From positions 1 to 15,451 of the forward strand of contig CAMTGL010000020.1 of assembly GCA_947071955.1 (NCBI GenBank): a stretch of 15,451 nucleotides of DNA, in the 5' to 3' direction. This DNA is from an uncultured Plesiomonas sp. (GTDB lineage: Bacteria > Pseudomonadota > Gammaproteobacteria > Enterobacterales > CAMTGL01). Positions 14,563-15,451 of the stretch are shown piece after piece. The position numbers and the translations under genes are program-made. Within the stretch, counting starts at the first letter, position 1; every line of letters begins with the position of its first letter. The notes beneath the pieces are model-generated. The model was given only the letters and a program-made list of their open reading frames with translations, ran no database searches and had not been told where the DNA came from.

Positions 14563-15261
14563 ATGCAGTTTCATATTATTTTGGTCGAACCGGCACGGCC
14601 GGAAAATGTCGGGGCCGCTGCGCGGGCAATGAAAACCATGGGTTTTACCTCACTGCGTATTGTAAACAGTGATGCCCACCTGCAAGACCCTGCCCGCTGG
14701 GTTGCTCACGGCTCACAAGAGATACTGGCATCGGTACAGGTTTTCCCAACACTGGCAGAAGCCGTTGCAGACACCGAATGGGTTATTGCCAGCACTGCCC
14801 GTGAACGAGCACGCTTCAACTATTATGCAACCCCACGTGAAGTATTGGCGCAAGCACATGAAAAACAGAGCTGGATGCACTCCGCCGCACTGGTTTTTGG
14901 TCGTGAAGAGTCTGGGTTAACCAATGAGGAGTTGGCTCTCGCTGATTTGCTAACTTGCGTGCCGATGCAGGCTGACTACCCTTCACTCAATTTGGGTCAG
15001 GCAGTCATGGTGTACTGCTATCAACTGGCAGAAGTGAACGGGGTTGTACCGGAAACCGAGTGCCCACCACAAGCAGGGCAATTACAGGCATTGCGCCGCC
15101 GCATGCAAAATTTACTGGTGCAAATGGCAGTGGATAACGATCAAAAGCTGACCGACTGGCTAGATCAGCGAATGGGAGTTCTCGCCCAGCGTGATACTGC
15201 AATGTTACATACTTTGCTTAATGATATTGAAAAATATTGTGCAGCCAAAAAAGTGCTGTAA
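14563..15261 (+). CDS. yjtD: SPOUT-class tRNA/rRNA methyltransferase, YjtD/LasT family (TrmJ-like)
   Basis: From the chosen ATG the product is 232 residues and closely parallels E. coli YjtD/LasT (about 228). The N-terminal ILVEPARPENVGAAARAMK (6-24) is the family signature. The SAM-binding trefoil-knot motifs LVFGREESGLTNEE (110-123) and YPSLNLGQAV (139-148) are intact. TrmJ makes 2'-O-methylated residue 32 in tRNA, but the YjtD branch lacks a well-established substrate as far as I know. The frame is open back to 14479, giving 28 extra residues unlike the family. ATG codons at 14560 and 14563 are adjacent, and AGGGAAG (14551-14557) suits the second better. In E. coli the gene lies near arcA, so its presence here supports an ancestral arcA-yjtD linkage. 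It diverges from aceK. Confidence 0.9.
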   Translation: MQFHIILVEPARPENVGAAARAMKTMGFTSLRIVNSDAHLQDPARWVAHGSQEILASVQVFPTLAEAVADTEWVIASTARERARFNYYATPREVLAQAHEKQSWMHSAALVFGREESGLTNEELALADLLTCVPMQADYPSLNLGQAVMVYCYQLAEVNGVVPETECPPQAGQLQALRRRMQNLLVQMAVDNDQKLTDWLDQRMGVLAQRDTAMLHTLLNDIEKYCAAKKVL

Positions 15262-15451
15262 TCACGCCTATTTTTATATCACGCCCTGCTAATAGACTAT
15301 TTTTAAGCGATAAATAACGTAAACAATAATATTTTTAGCTATTAACGCTGCACTACAGCACAGCAAAATCAAGGTATTATGCGATCAGCAGATTGACATT
15401 GACTCAAATTTGCTTTAACCAATAGGGTAATTTATGCGGTGTCAGCCGTCG
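15262..15451. other. AT-rich sequence after yjtD to the right edge
   Basis: These 190 bases hold no clear gene or terminator. TTGACA at 15393-15398 is a perfect -35 consensus, overlapped in tandem by TTGACT (15399-15404), but no good -10 follows at the right distance. An ATG at 15434 begins a frame MRCQPS that runs off the edge after a weak purine run (AGGGT, 15424-15428). It does not resemble ThrA or a thr leader peptide, which follow yjtD in E. coli. A gene may start just beyond the window. Confidence 0.35.

Noticed and set aside
15391..15451. Start of a thr operon (thrL/thrA), as expected after yjtD from E. coli gene order
   Set aside because: The only visible start reads MRCQPS, unlike ThrA, and there is no Thr/Ile-rich leader peptide or attenuator.
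1..15451. Mobile elements, defence islands, CRISPR arrays, tRNA or rRNA genes
   Set aside because: No transposase, integrase, phage or defence-like protein, spaced direct repeats or cloverleaf sequences were seen; all large genes are conserved core genes.

Overview
The window reads as ordinary, vertically inherited chromosome of a facultatively anaerobic gammaproteobacterium. Nearly every protein aligns from memory with an Escherichia coli protein at almost full length: GltB, GltD, YhcC, ArcB, ArcA, RraA, AceK and YjtD/LasT. Base composition looks moderate, and I see no mobile elements, CRISPR arrays, tRNA or rRNA genes. The gene content, moderate GC and fusion of the arcB and arcA neighbourhoods would fit an Aeromonadales-type genome such as Tolumonas. 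That placement is a guess that needs a database search.

Layout. On the minus strand at the left, gltB and gltD form a tight operon for the two subunits of NADPH-dependent glutamate synthase. A possible membrane-protein gene starts just beyond gltD and runs off the left edge. A 593-bp AT-rich intergenic region separates gltB from divergent yhcC (radical SAM) and arcB (hybrid sensor kinase). arcB meets arcA (its response regulator, minus strand) tail to tail across a strong bidirectional terminator. A 546-bp region between arcA and the divergent rraA carries a perfect FNR-type palindrome and good promoter elements for both genes. A small minus-strand gene for a probable outer-membrane beta-barrel protein follows, then aceK (isocitrate dehydrogenase kinase/phosphatase, minus strand, TTG start) and the divergent SPOUT methyltransferase gene yjtD/lasT. 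About 190 bp of mostly non-coding sequence closes the window.

Biology. The centre of the window is an anaerobic-control locus. The sensor ArcB and its regulator ArcA lie side by side, and FNR-like sites sit upstream of both transcription units. In E. coli these genes lie in two distant places (gltBD-yhcC-arcB, and arcA-yjjY-yjtD). Here the two neighbourhoods are joined, with rraA, the small outer-membrane gene and aceK between arcA and yjtD. Glutamate synthase (nitrogen assimilation) and AceK (TCA/glyoxylate branch point) are metabolically linked to redox state, but nothing in the sequence shows co-regulation beyond the FNR-like sites.

I found no convincing new multi-gene system. The points most worth a second look are the arcB/arcA junction with its FNR sites, an RraA that keeps the aldolase-type D-X20-R-D motif, the small outer-membrane protein with a long N-terminal extension and a dyad in its leader, and a structured GC-richer block upstream of gltB.
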